NCBI GenBank assembly: GCA_022457065.1
Contig: JAJGBQ010000009.1
Location: 516,008 to 580,007, forward strand
From: Curvularia sp. ZM96
Lineage: Eukaryota > Ascomycota > Dothideomycetes > Pleosporales > Pleosporaceae
Length of the DNA: 64,000 nucleotides
Direction: 5' to 3'
Below the pieces are notes generated by a model. That model searched no databases. It worked only from the letters and a program-made list of their open reading frames with translations, and had not been told where the DNA came from. Below are positions 12,085-23,275 of the stretch, piece by piece. The translations under genes were made by a program, and so were the position numbers. Within the stretch, counting starts at the first letter, position 1, and each line of letters opens with the position of its first letter.

Positions 12085-13062
12085 GATGAGTGATATCAAC
12101 TCTGAGGTTTATTTCGGTGATGAAGATTATAATCCACCTTCGCCACTTTTGATTTCTAGCAATGTACATGCAACACCATCACCATCGCCATCACCACCCC
12201 CACCACGTATCATAAACATAGTCAGTCCTTCCGGATCTTCGAATCAGAAAAGAATCTAATTCAGACCAGGAAAACTTTGGCACTAGTCGTACATCAATAG
12301 CAATATGTAAATCGATGGGTGGTGTTGGTTGGCAAATTGGTCCTCCGAAACCAAGCGAGCAGCGCCCAATTCATATTTCTGAACCCCATTGCGAATTGGG
12401 CTCACGAGACGAGGTGCCAAACAATAAATTTCGCAATAAAACAACTCCGCCGCGCGTCTTCAAAATTAACTCGAATCTACATACCCGCGGAGCAGGTGCA
12501 TCTGATAAAGAAGCGTCCAATGCAGAAGCAATCGATGCAAAGACACCTGGTACAGAAGCATTCAATGCAGAATCAAGCGAAGACATTGCTCAACATTCGA
12601 TGGACTCAGCACGGACAGCTAACAGCGATCGAATATCAAGAAACCTCGGCCCTGGTACGCAGCGAACAATTGGCAAATATAAATACGATCATCCTGGTTG
12701 TAATGCTTCCCCTTTCAAAGCAAAGCATGACTTGAAGCAAGTTCTCTCTTGCCATGAACGTTCTATACCTGACATGCATGCTAAAAAGTATAGCTCACAC
12801 AAAACTGTACATTCGCAAGAGAGGCAATTTCGCTGTGAAGTGGGAGATTGCGGTAAAACATTCAAACGAAGGAACGATATGAAACGGCACAAGGCCGGTC
12901 ATGAAAAGCCCGCCTACGTTTGCCCATTCTGCAGCTACAAAACTCCAAGGAAAGACAGTCTACAGAGGTGCGTCACTCTATATGAGTCTTAGCCCAATTT
13001 AAGCTAATAATAGTTCTAGGCACAGTAATACATGTAGTGTTGAACGTAGCAGCGAGCAATAA
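12085..13062 (+). pseudogene. C2H2 zinc-finger protein with frameshift
   Basis: The N-terminus starts at 12085 (MSDINSEVYFGDEDYN) and runs through a Ser/Pro tract into an A-run at 12248-12251, after which the original frame stops at 12259. One base out of register the protein-like frame continues to 12967 without a stop. A GT..AG intron at 12968-13019 then supplies the His of the last finger, and the frame ends at 13062. The fingers are degraded. The first (KYKYDHPGC) has Tyr where Cys is expected, a TGC-to-TAC change of RIP type. The middle one (FRCEVGDCGKTF, C-x4-C-x12-H-x3-H) looks sound. The last becomes C-x2-C-x12-H-x3-C only after splicing. An Ala/Glu-rich tract lies before the fingers. 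Probably a former nuclear DNA-binding protein. A single sequencing error at the A-run would rescue the frame but not the first finger. Confidence 0.65.
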
Positions 13063-13852
13063 CTCAGAGAAGTGTAAGATTGATTCATGCCTTTCTATGT
13101 CTGTCCCAGGGCTCTTCTTATACAAGCCAGCAGAGGTGTACCGTGGGATCGCCTACTCAACGCTCTCGCAGCGCTGTGGTAGCGAAGAGTCTTCGCCAGG
13201 ATCGTTGGGAGTTTATTCTAAGGTACTCTTGGCCCTGTGTGCCAACGATCCTCCGTCGAGTCGACGTCTCGACACTGTCGCGACGTCGCACCCTTACACT
13301 AAAACACACTAGGAAAAGACCAAACAGCCCACAGGTAAAGACTGCCCTTAACCATAGACCTACTGTGGGCTGAAGAAGGCGCATAAGCGACTTTTGTTAT
13401 GAAAATAATCGTGTTGGTTCTATCTTCCAGCGATAAACACATTCCAAAAATGTCCGAATATGGCTTTGGAGTTTGCTTATCTCCTTGAGGGAATTTTCGT
13501 AGCTTCTTCTCAGCATTTGGGGATCAGTTTAGTTGATTATCTCAAATTCGAGGAATTAGGATGTCAAGCATGTAATTCCAACTGTTATAAGTATCATGTG
13601 GTTAGTGCTAAAAAAAAATCACAATACTAGCTAGACGTCTGCTAGAATACCCAGGGTAGGATATAGGTGTTTCAAAAACCTTGGCCAAGAGGCTGGTTAG
13701 AGATATCGAACGGTTTTTCACATTACCAAGTATACTTCTTTGTACTGAGAAACGACTTGCATAAACGTTATGGTTGCATTATTTGGTGTTTTACTAGGAG
13801 ACAAAGCTTCCGTAAATTAAACGAGGCAGCGCTGGCATACCTAATATCCTGC
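13063..13852. other. Non-coding spacer
   Basis: I see nothing that can be supported as a gene. It separates the broken zinc-finger gene from the three-gene metabolic block and lies downstream of the hydroxylase/dehydrogenase gene, so it may include that gene's 3' end. Confidence 0.45.
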
Positions 13853-15142
13853 TTATGAGTCCTTGCTCTCGTACAGATAGCGGCACCCAAATACAAATGG
13901 GAAATAGTTGACATACGCAAGCCCCGTGTATGTGACTGGAACATATCGTGCCCCTCGGCAGATCCACCACAAAGCGACTCTTGAACACCAGTGTGCTGAC
14001 ACGAGACCCGACCCCATCGGTGACTCGAACGCCGACGGGACGATGTGGCGATACAAGAAGGTAGTTTTGTTGTAGTACGAACGAGCGAAGGGTATAAAGG
14101 CGCGCTTCGATTTTGTATATGCCTGGTTGGTTTTTGACCAACTGCCATGAAGCTCGGCTTCGCTGCCAACATACCATACTTCCGGCAGCGGCCTTACGCC
14201 TGAGCTTGGATGGCGGGTGTCAAATCGTTCTATAATAGCGCGAACTGAAGTACAGTTAGACTGCAAAGCATAGCTGTCTTCTTTTGTTCCATGCGCAAGG
14301 ACCAATATGTCCGTCTCAGCTAAGACCGACTCAAGCTCATGATATTCATTAAGACTCCACTCGATACCAAAACGTAATGGTTTGATCCATTTGACTTGCG
14401 CCAGGGAAAGCTGCTGCGTGAGCGCTTGGCCAAGTGTGCCCTGGGAACCGGTCATAGCTATACGTCGTCCACGTAGGGTACCCACAGTGCCAAACATCCA
14501 GTCAATTAGTCGTATCATTGATCCAAAGTTGCTATCAGGTGCAATATGATGCATTGCATGATATTGTGGACCAACGAAGAAAAAACAAGGATCCATTGGC
14601 AATTGCTGGTATGGAATATGATTCGAATCACGACCCCAGCGGCAGGCGATGAGACCGGCCTGGCCTGTTTGCAGGGCCCAAACAAAAGCCAGATCGAAAT
14701 TTGAAAGCGCTGCAGTATGCGAAGAGATCAGCTTTACTAATGACCAGCTCAGTGCACTCCCAGCCAAATGGCATAACAACTCTAGCGGGACATGCCAAAC
14801 CAGATTCTGTACTCGAAAGGCATCATTGAATCTCAGGTCGCGGCCAAAGTACTTATGATGGAAAGCATGGGCCCGGGCCAGGAGTCGCAATGCGGGGAAT
14901 CTTGATCGTTGTGATCGGTGGGCTAGCACATGTATGAGGTCAAAGACAAGAGATCCAGAGATAATCAGGATTGCGTAGAGGATAATTCGGCGTGTCCAGC
15001 TGAAGAATAGTCGTGTGATGACATCCAGTATCATGGCCGATCTTTGTTGATGAGTTATAGGTATCGGTAGTGTGCGCATTAGCGTGTCGTGAATGAAGGC
15101 CTTAAGGGGGTATTGAGGTCTTAGCTGGCGATAGTAACTCAC
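13853..15142 (-). CDS. Bifunctional fatty acid hydroxylase / short-chain dehydrogenase
   Basis: Intact single-exon gene of 429 residues combining two enzymes. The N-terminal half is a membrane di-iron hydroxylase of the fatty acid hydroxylase/sterol desaturase superfamily: a transmembrane stretch at about 52-70, then histidine boxes HVLAH (71-75), HAFHH (92-96) and HAMHH (195-199). The C-terminal half is a Rossmann-fold dehydrogenase with TGSQGTLG (231-238), an LAHG motif (282-285), and a YTKSK catalytic motif (342-346) preceded by a VGSEAE segment holding the Ser. The layout and C-terminal tail match the bifunctional sterol desaturase/short-chain dehydrogenase family known from cyanobacteria (PRK07424, from memory) and formally resemble plant CER1. 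The substrate is unknown, and hydroxylation, desaturation or aldehyde deformylation are all possible. It is divergently placed from the reductase at 16467 with 1.3 kb between, consistent with a shared control region. Likely in the ER membrane. Confidence 0.85.
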   Translation of the reverse strand: MSYYRQLRPQYPLKAFIHDTLMRTLPIPITHQQRSAMILDVITRLFFSWTRRIILYAILIISGSLVFDLIHVLAHRSQRSRFPALRLLARAHAFHHKYFGRDLRFNDAFRVQNLVWHVPLELLCHLAGSALSWSLVKLISSHTAALSNFDLAFVWALQTGQAGLIACRWGRDSNHIPYQQLPMDPCFFFVGPQYHAMHHIAPDSNFGSMIRLIDWMFGTVGTLRGRRIAMTGSQGTLGQALTQQLSLAQVKWIKPLRFGIEWSLNEYHELESVLAETDILVLAHGTKEDSYALQSNCTSVRAIIERFDTRHPSSGVRPLPEVWYVGSEAELHGSWSKTNQAYTKSKRAFIPFARSYYNKTTFLYRHIVPSAFESPMGSGLVSAHWCSRVALWWICRGARYVPVTYTGLAYVNYFPFVFGCRYLYESKDS

Positions 15143-16466
15143 GCCATGCTCTTATAACTTGGTTGGAGTCGAAAAGTGAAATTCGCTATTTTCCTGCGAT
15201 TCATATCAACTCAAGCCTGGAAGCGATGCAAGCTTGCATCTCGACAGCCCAGGACTGGTAATATTCACCTAAGCAAATTGCACACCGAACCTTACATCTC
15301 GCAAATACGCACCACATGGCGATGACACACTATGGAAAGAAAAGCAGATACCAAAATGTGTAATGATTATTTAACCGACGGTTAATAGTTTCTACTAAAC
15401 TCGGTGTTCGGCAAATTTTCATACGAAGCATATAGATTGCGGTTCTTCGTCTAGAGCGCTTACCCGAGCTGTGGGTAAACCCTAAATGCCAAGAGTCATA
15501 CTTTTCGTGTCGCAACTAAACGTCTTATTGCTATTAAGATGCTGTTGTCATATTGGTCATGTATGATGTAGATGAAATATTCACTATCTTGCTGTTGATG
15601 CTTGCATGCTGATTCATGCTATCATGAGTGACTGCAGCTTTGGCCTTACGCGCAGCTGCGCGACAGATTTGAGCGGACTCTCCATATAGCTCAATATAGG
15701 AAAGGGAGCTATAGAACCATTGGTGTATGATCGGACAATGCTCAATGTTCTGGCAACGGGACTTTTAGTACGCTGCGTACAGGGGTGAAGCCGTAATCGC
15801 TAATGACACTACATCATGTTTTCACAATCTTGTATTGATGCAGCTACCTTGGCAATTTTTCAGCTTAGGCAAACGAGGTGAGCTATCAATCGCGAGGGCA
15901 GGCTGACTAGCTCACATGCTAGATGCGCTTTGCTGCGAGGGATTCTCCATGAGCGGTTCTTCGCAGTGGGCACATTTTGCGAAGCTACCCTTGTGTTCTG
16001 CCATGCACTTGCGCAACGAGACATAACTTCAGCTACATGTATTATATGCGGCACTGTATCTCGTCGGTCTACATGACAATGTTGCTTGAGAACGTCTGCA
16101 CTAGAATAGATTAGTATTTGCTTGATAAGGCGCTGCTAGCGCCACCACGTAACTTCCATCGTGGTGTTGCAATATCACAGCAACCCTAGTTACGGGGTAG
16201 ACCAGTTGCTATACCTGCGATGTTGCTTGACAAAGTCTCCGAAATTCACGAAATAACTGACTTGGTCAGATAAGCTGCTTGGAAACTGCTGACTGGCGGG
16301 ACGTGTACTGTCCATAGCTACTCCTTGTAGAAACAGTGAAAAAGCCATAGACTGAAATATAGAAACATGAAATAGCTCTGTAGCATCAGGTCACACGATT
16401 CAATCCCTCAAGCTAAAATCGCATCAAGCCAAAACCAATCATCAAAATACTGAGCATTGTAGGACA
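15143..16466. other. Divergent promoter region between hydroxylase and reductase genes
   Basis: No gene is supportable. The two flanking genes are transcribed away from here, so their promoters should lie in this 1.3 kb. A degraded miniature element occupies about 15620-15808. I did not find a convincing palindromic binding site for a cluster regulator. Confidence 0.5.
15620..15808. mobile_element. Degraded miniature inverted-repeat element, family 1
   Basis: The right end reads GGGGTGAAGCCGTAATCGCT followed by AATGAC. The left end (about 15627-15656) is the imperfect inverse with AGTGACTGCAGCTT and then CTTACGCGCAGC. Both match the ends of the better copies at 27777-27963 and 28577-28760. 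Length about 190 bp, no coding capacity. It sits in the presumed promoter region of the cluster and could carry or disrupt regulatory sites. Confidence 0.65.
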
Positions 16467-19400
16467 ATGTCTACCTCTCAACCACAGCTAGCAGTGCCGG
16501 ACCATATCGACAAGGCAGCAAAAGCAGAACCCAACGCGCTTTGGGCACGTGTACCCCGATCAAGCAGCAGCGTCGATGAAGGCTGGCGCGACATCACGTA
16601 TGCACAACTGGCGCACGCAGTGGACAGTTTAGCGTGGTCTCTAAAGAACACGGTAGGAGCTCCTAACCGCGTAGGTGAAACCATTGGCTACGTAGGGTGA
16701 GTGTCTGCTTCTTGTTCCTCTATTTCTTGCTAATGCCAGAGCAGTGCCAATGACTTGCAGTATCTTGTCATACTATCCGCAGCACTCAAGGTAGGGTACG
16801 TTCCGCTGTTTGTCTCACCGCGAAATTCTCCGGCTGGCCAGAAAGCTATTCTCCAGGAGGCGAGATGCACGATTTTCTTGAGCACGCAAGAAAAACACCC
16901 ATGTCTGAAAGACATACAACAAGTTGTCCCCAACATGCGACTCGTTGAAGTGCCATATTTGCAAGACCTACTCGATCTGAGTCATCCGCCGCTTCCTTAC
17001 CATGGAAAACACCGCCGTGATGGGGATGCTGATAGCCTGATTCTTCATACTTCTGGTTCGACTGGTCAGTATTATTGTTCTGTAAATTACATTCTATAGG
17101 TATTTGACAACAAACCAGGTCTGCCTAAGGCCGTCCGTATGACCGTAGATAGCCTGAACTCGGTATTCAAGCAATCGACTTTAGATCGGGAAGAAGGCCG
17201 CCTACAAGTCACGGAGCTATTTCTTGGAGACAAAAGGCCAATGCTTGCTGTCGTGCCCTTCTTCCACGCCATGGGCATTGTGGTAGGGCTTCGATCGCTA
17301 ATGTGCAGGAGCCCAATTGCCACCCTTCCTTCTGGAAAGCTGTGGAACGCTAGCCTAGTCATCAACGCAATCAACGCTACCAACCCAGCTACCGGTGTCT
17401 TTCCCCCCTCGATTCTCGAAGATATTTCTAGTACCGAAGTGGGTATCCAAGCAATTGGTAAACTGGATGCAGTCTTCTTTGGAGGTGCACCTCTGGCTAC
17501 TGCAAACGGGGAAAAGCTTTGTCGAGTAACAAAGCTTCAGACGATCATGGGCAGTACCGAGGCCTTACTCATACCTAGCCTCGCCACAGATTCCCCAGAT
17601 GAGTGGGGATATTTTCACTGGAGCAATGCTGCTGGTGCTGTCATGGAGTCGACAGAAAATGATCTGTGCGAGCTCGTTCTCACGCGAAGAAACACCAACT
17701 ACCAAGCTGTTTTCCATACCTTTCCCAAACAAGAAATATGGCGAACTAAGGATCTCTTCCGGCAGCATCCTTCTAAGCCTTTTCTATGGCAGTACATCGG
17801 CAGAGGAGATGACATTATTGTGCTTAGCAACGGCGAAAACGTCAATCCTGTGTTGATGGAGAAGTTAATCGAATCCCACCCTGGGGTAAAAGGCGCGATC
17901 GTCGTTGGTAAAGGCGAGTTTCAAACCGGACTGCTTATTGAGCCGGAATGGGACTGGGTTAAAAGAAAAGCCCCCACTACGCTAGTAGAAGATATATGGC
18001 CTACAGTGGAACAAGCCAATAAGGAGGCACCCGACTATGCACGTATATACAAGAACAAGATCGCTATCATGGAAAAGGGAAAGCCATTTGAGCGCACGTC
18101 TAAGGGATCGATCATGCGGTCTCAGACAGTCGCTATGTTTCAGGACAAGATCATAGCACTATATGACGATGGAACGTGTGCTAGCGAGTCCACTAAAGTG
18201 CCTAATGGTGCTGTAGATCTCAGAGGTAGCGTCCGTGCTATCTTCATGAACTCCCTGCCTTCTTTTGGTGAAGGAACGACGGACGACGACGACATCTCCA
18301 GTCTGGGAGTCGATTCCCTGAGCGTTTTAACATTGGCGGAAGCACTGCGAACAACGCTACAGCGCACGGACATCACTACTGCGACGGTTTATGAGAACCC
18401 CACTGTCCAAAAGCTCGTCCTTGCCCTGTCACCAAGCGAGAGTGATCTGGGCATAACTCTGAAGCGCTCAAGTAGCCGTGAAGAAGAGTTGGGCGCTTTG
18501 GTTAGAAAGTATACAGCAGATATGATCCAACAGAAGCGGACAACTGCCGCACGGGAGCGCCCATCGAAGCACGTAGTACTCCTCACTGGCTCGACAGGTA
18601 GTCTCGGCAGTCACGTGCTGCAAAACCTTCTCCAGCACCCTGGTGTAGAGCGGGTGTATTGCCTGAATCGTTCCCATGATGCGGAAATTCGGCAAGCATA
18701 CGGCTTCAAGTACTATAACTCAGTGCCAGGTCTACGCAAGGCAGAATTTCTCCAAGCCAACTTCGGTCTCATCCACTTTGGCCTTGCAGAGGAAGTATAT
18801 GAACGACTTGTCAAGAGCGTCACGATAGTCATCCACTCAGCGTGGTCTGTCGACTTCAACCTCTCACTCCCATCTTTCGAGGCAACGCACATCGCTGGGA
18901 CCCGGCGTGTTGTAGATTTTGTTTCTGAGTCTGTTCACAGGCCTTCTATCACTTTCATCTCGTCAATCGCCAGCGTCGGAAACTGGGCCAGTGTCGTACA
19001 GGACGACTCTCCTGTACCAGAATCTACCACCACGCTCTTTGATCGCTCGATCGTGCTAAGACAAGGCTATGGCGAGTCAAAGCAAGTTGCATCTGAGATA
19101 CTTGGAGTCGCATCGCATCGCCTTGGCATACAAACTGCGATCTTGCGTGCGAGTCAACTTGCAGGACCCAGCGCGCAAGCTGGTGGAGCAGCCTGGAACC
19201 GACACGAATGGCTACCGTCGTTAGTCCATGCAAGTAGGTTCATGAAAAAGCTGCCAAGCACCTTGGGAACCATGGACCAAGTGGATTGGGTACCGATGGA
19301 TGTGGCGGGCGCGACTGTGGTCGATGTCGCCATGGCACCAGCTTCAGAGTCCACGCACGTTTACCACTTAGCCAATCCCCACCGAACACGTTGGAGACAG

Positions 19401-19691
19401 TTGTATCCAGTCATTCAGGAGTTCTACAAACGTAAAGATGTGGATATTGATGTGATCGAATACAATGATTGGGTTCAGGAACTGGGTAAGATCCCGTTGA
19501 CCAAGGAGAATGCCGAACAAGTACCCGCGCTGAAGTTGCGCGACTTTTATCACAGCCTGCGTCCTGAGACAGCCACCGGGTTACCGAGATTGGCGACAAA
19601 GAACACTGAAGCTGTTAGCCAGACTTTACGGAAGGCGCGGGCAATTGACCAAAGTGATATGGAGGAATGGCTGAAGCAATGGCAGTTCTAA
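16467..19691 (+). CDS. NRPS-like carboxylic acid reductase (A-T-thioester reductase)
   Basis: Three exons, 16467-16696, 16745-17064 and 17119-19691, joined in frame over 48- and 54-nt introns, give about 1040 residues. The adenylation domain spans roughly 1-530: LILHTSGSTGLPKAV around 173-187 (A3 motif), VPFFHAMG, GSTEA, and GRGDDIIVLSNGENVNP near 411. The thiolation domain carries LGVDSL with the phosphopantetheine Ser near 582. The reductase domain opens with VVLLTGSTGSLGSH near 669 and has a YGESK catalytic motif near 834. There is no condensation domain. Such enzymes activate a carboxylic acid as AMP ester, load it onto the carrier, and release it as aldehyde or alcohol with NADPH. The acid cannot be predicted from sequence by eye. 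It is divergent from the hydroxylase fusion and convergent with the permease at 20203-21918, so the three plausibly form one pathway. It appears fully intact. Confidence 0.92.
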
Positions 19692-20202
19692 TCTTGTACA
19701 GTCGAGACGTTCCCTTAGTATAAACATGTACATGCTTTACCTCATCAATAGTTCTTCGACTGCGTAAATCAAAATACCTCCTTAGGTATATTGACATGTT
19801 GATAAGTAACGTCAGTCTGATATAGTCATTACTGCTTTCCGTATGTGACGGTGATATATGCTTGTAAGGAGTCCAGTGCGACGGGAATACAGGCAAACCA
19901 GATTTGGAGCCATGCTATTGTGTCAACGATACATGGCTGGAAGAGCTCGTTAATTTACTTAATAACATGTGCCGTATATCGAGTTACCTTTCCATAGGTG
20001 TATGTTTCTAGAAAGGTACCAGGAGACGACGTAGAGGAAGCAAATAACAATCACAGTCTGAGTTCGCCATTTGGGATATATGGGGATGTAAATGAAAAGG
20101 GAAAGCGCAGCGCAGTGTTTTCGAAGGACCATCAAACGAGATTGATTCTATCGGCAACCAGCCATGCATAACTAAGACTTGAACCGAAAGGTAGGATGTT
20201 CG
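19692..20202. other. Convergent 3' intergenic region
   Basis: Short spacer between the stop of the reductase and the stop of the permease, which are transcribed toward each other. It should contain both polyadenylation regions. Nothing else is visible. Confidence 0.5.
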
Positions 20203-21918
20203 TTACTGGATATATATCCTCTTTGGCCTAAACTCGTCCAAACGATGGTTCCGCTTCCCCAGGTCCCGTTGCTTGTTTTCCCACTTGCAGTAGGCGATAC
20301 CAAAGCATGCCAAGATGCAAACACCGATTTGTCCGCAAAGATTAACCATGTTACCAATAGGGTAATTCGGTGCATCGTTGACAGTGTATATCCTATAGAA
20401 CATTAACTTTTTGCTTACGGGAGACAGCATTGGTTGACTGACCAGGTCGCAAGAATACCACCAGCAGTGCCCAGTGTCACTACCCATGCCATGGATACGG
20501 CGCGGAACGCTGGTCCTCCGGCGTTGTTTGCTGCCCACGCAAGAAACCCAGGACCTCCAGGAAAGGCTCCCATCGTGATCAAGAAGACGCCTCCATAACG
20601 TACATTTAGATGGGTCGACCGTAGCAGGATGCAAAAGCCAGCGATTGCAGGGAAGGTGAGGATGGCGAGGTAGACTCCCCGCCGGTTCGTCTTGTCGGAG
20701 GCGGCTGCAACAGCGATGGCAATGAGACAGGCACAAGCGTAGGGAGGCACCGAGTAGAGTTGCGCTTTCGTGGCGGTCCATCCTAGGTCCTTGAGTATAG
20801 TAGGCTACAGGGCATTGTTAGCGTCTTATGCAACTTTTCACATGTGCTAGTGCCGTACCAGAAAGAGCGATATTCCTTGCACTGTGGTGTTGATGAAGAA
20901 GAATCCTAGAGCGCAGAAGTAATTATGCACATCTTTGGCGGCGCTCTTCAAGTGATCCCATGTGATATCTTCATCCTTTTCTCCATGGTCATCCTTACAA
21001 AGTCGCTGAGTGGCTATCATACGCTCGCGGTCGTTCAAAAAGTAGCACTCTTCGGGGCTTTGTGGCATCAGGAAAGGCACAATGAGACCAACTATTACTG
21101 TGAACAGACCCTCGAAGAAGAATATATTTCGCCAGGTATGGATGGGCATCGAAGAAGCGCCCCACGGAGGGATGCGAGACAGACTGCATATACGTGAGCG
21201 ATGGATATGTAGGTTCGCTGCCAAAGGGACCTACACGGTGGCGAGCAGGCCGCCAAAGGCCCCAGCCATTGACGCAGCAGAGACGTAGATACCGATACGG
21301 AACAAGAGCTCGTTGCGCTTATAGAAGCAGGATATGAAGAAGGCGAGTCCCCTGGATGTCACAAGTCAGACGCCATAGCACCGAGCATAGCTAAGGCTTA
21401 CCCACGGCATGACACCCCCCTCAAACAAACCGAGAAAAGCTCTGGCAGCCAACAGTCCCTCAAAGCTCCGTACAAAAGCACTGCACAATGAGACAAGCCC
21501 GAAGCCACACACCAAGAGCGGTAAGTAGAATTTTGGGCCGAGCCTCTTCAATAAAATATTGCTCGGCACCTCGACAAACATGTAGACGATGTAGAAGATG
21601 GAGGTCACCCAATTCCATCGGTATCCGCGGTCGAGGTCTAGTTCCTTTGCCATGCCTTGGATTTTGGCATTTCCGATGTTGATTCTACATGATCGTCAGC
21701 AGGAGCTGTAACCGATGAGAAGACTTCACGTACCGGTCGAGAAAACACAGCAGATACATGAAAGTAGCGAGCGGCACGATGATTCTGTCCAATTTTCGGC
21801 GGACGGCCGTCTCTTCATCCTTTGTCCAAGTGGTCGTATCGGAGGATTGGTCATTGCTGCTGTGTTGTGTGCCTGGGTGCGTTAGCAGGCCATCTTCGTG
21901 GTCTTTGATTGCGCCCAA
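20203..21918 (-). CDS. Major facilitator permease, allantoate (DAL5/ACS) type
   Basis: Plasma-membrane transporter of the anion:cation symporter branch. Six exons fit by eye on the minus strand: 21918-21734, 21684-21406, 21351-21235, 21183-20859, 20804-20443 and 20392-20203, giving 485 residues. The joins recreate the family's landmark strings: CFLDRINIGNAKIQGM (TM1 end), GGVMPGLAFFISCFY, GGLLATVLSRIPPWG, and GIAYCKWENKQRD near the C-terminus. The start at 21918 gives a typical 50-residue hydrophilic N-terminus (TWTKDEETAVRRKLD) before the first helix. Family members move carboxylates, vitamins and peptides. In this position it may import the acid substrate of the neighbouring reductase or export the product, which is an inference from location alone. 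The C-terminus is slightly shorter than usual. No breaks found. Confidence 0.88.
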
Positions 21919-23086
21919 CCTGGCATCATTGTAGGTACGCGCCTTTGCTTGGTCCCACTTTGTGCCGAGTCGCTACTACCAGATTGCAGCAATGAAGTCG
22001 ACACAGTACAACTGAAGTGTTTTTGCTGCTCTGCCGTGACCGCAGGTGTGCAAAGACCGTAACAAGACGTGTACTAATATGCGGGAATTCTTAGCCGATA
22101 CATATACGACCACATCGTTTCTGGTAACTTCTACAGACGACGCCGTGAGGCCGAAGCAGTAGAATTACTTGCCAAACGTTCCGCTGCCTCGAATTGCGCA
22201 AAGCTCCCGTCCACACTAGGAAAAAATGTAAGCGTTTTGTCTTGTGGTAATACTAGCCGTGATGTTCACACGCGCTCTGAATCCAGCTACCAAATGTCCG
22301 GGGGGTTGAGATGAGCCAATGAAATTGCAGGGCGAATAGGTCTTCCAGTACACGGCAAGGCGTACAATTCTCTCCCAGAGTGCTGACCGTCCGGTTCGCG
22401 ACTCGCGCGTGCAGCTTCTGGATCTTGCGTTGGCGCACGTACCATGCTGCTTACTGTAGAGCGATCCTGATTGGTTGCGAATCTGATGTTCCCCTAGCGC
22501 GACAAGGCCAAACGTAAAAAGGATTAGCAGTCGCAGTGCCCCTGCAGAGCGCTAGCTCTTGTTGGGCAAGTCCGCTCTCGCGCGAACCTGAACACCTCCA
22601 ATGGTCAGCACTGTACGGAGTACGGAGTACAGTATGATACGGGACGCTCATCAATCTTATAGCCTTAACAAGGCTTTCTTACGAAGTATTAATTACGTTC
22701 AGGGCCATGGCTGCTGGCTGGTCCTGCCCCCGCCAGCCATGCGCCTTGAATAATGTCCATGGCTGTGTGCTAGCGACAGATGTCCACTTGCATTTTACTG
22801 TAGTGCAACGCTGCCCCAAAGCAGTTGCGATAGTTGACGCTAGCCGCGGACACACCTGACCGAGCTAACCAATCCGGTTGCTGGTGCAAACGAAACGGAG
22901 AGCATGCTGACATCGCTCAGCACACACCTATGTCATGGTTTTGCGCTCCAAATCTTATGTGGTGTTCTCTCACCTCTATGCCGCTCATTATGTGACTATG
23001 GACTTGGCGTTTCTAAAGACACACCACTAGCGATGCTTATTTTGTAGCTAATATCTATGTCGGAAAGCGTTCCCAAGCGTCCTATA
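21919..23086. other. Gene-free spacer
   Basis: Contains the presumed promoter of the permease at its left end. I see no supportable coding region or RNA gene in the rest. AT-biased segments suggest old, unreadable repeats. Confidence 0.45.
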
Positions 23087-23275
23087 CTTTCATCAGCCAT
23101 TGCGGCTTTACGCGCAGCTGCGCAGCATACTTTAGCAGCTCCACATCTCGTATGTAACTTAGCGCAAATAGTCAGCTATAGATCAATCCATGTGGTTGGT
23201 GAATCTACGATCTTTTGATGACTAGATTTTTGGAATACTGCTTACATGGGTGAAGCCGTAATGCCGATAAGGGCG
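23087..23275. mobile_element. Miniature inverted-repeat element, family 1
   Basis: The left end follows a TA at 23085-23086 and starts CTTTCATCAGCCATTGCGGC, then ACGCGCAGCTGCGC. The right end reads GGGTGAAGCCGTAAT, with the last 15 bases degraded. It shares termini and size (about 190 bp) with copies at 27777 and 28577. No coding capacity. Confidence 0.65.
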
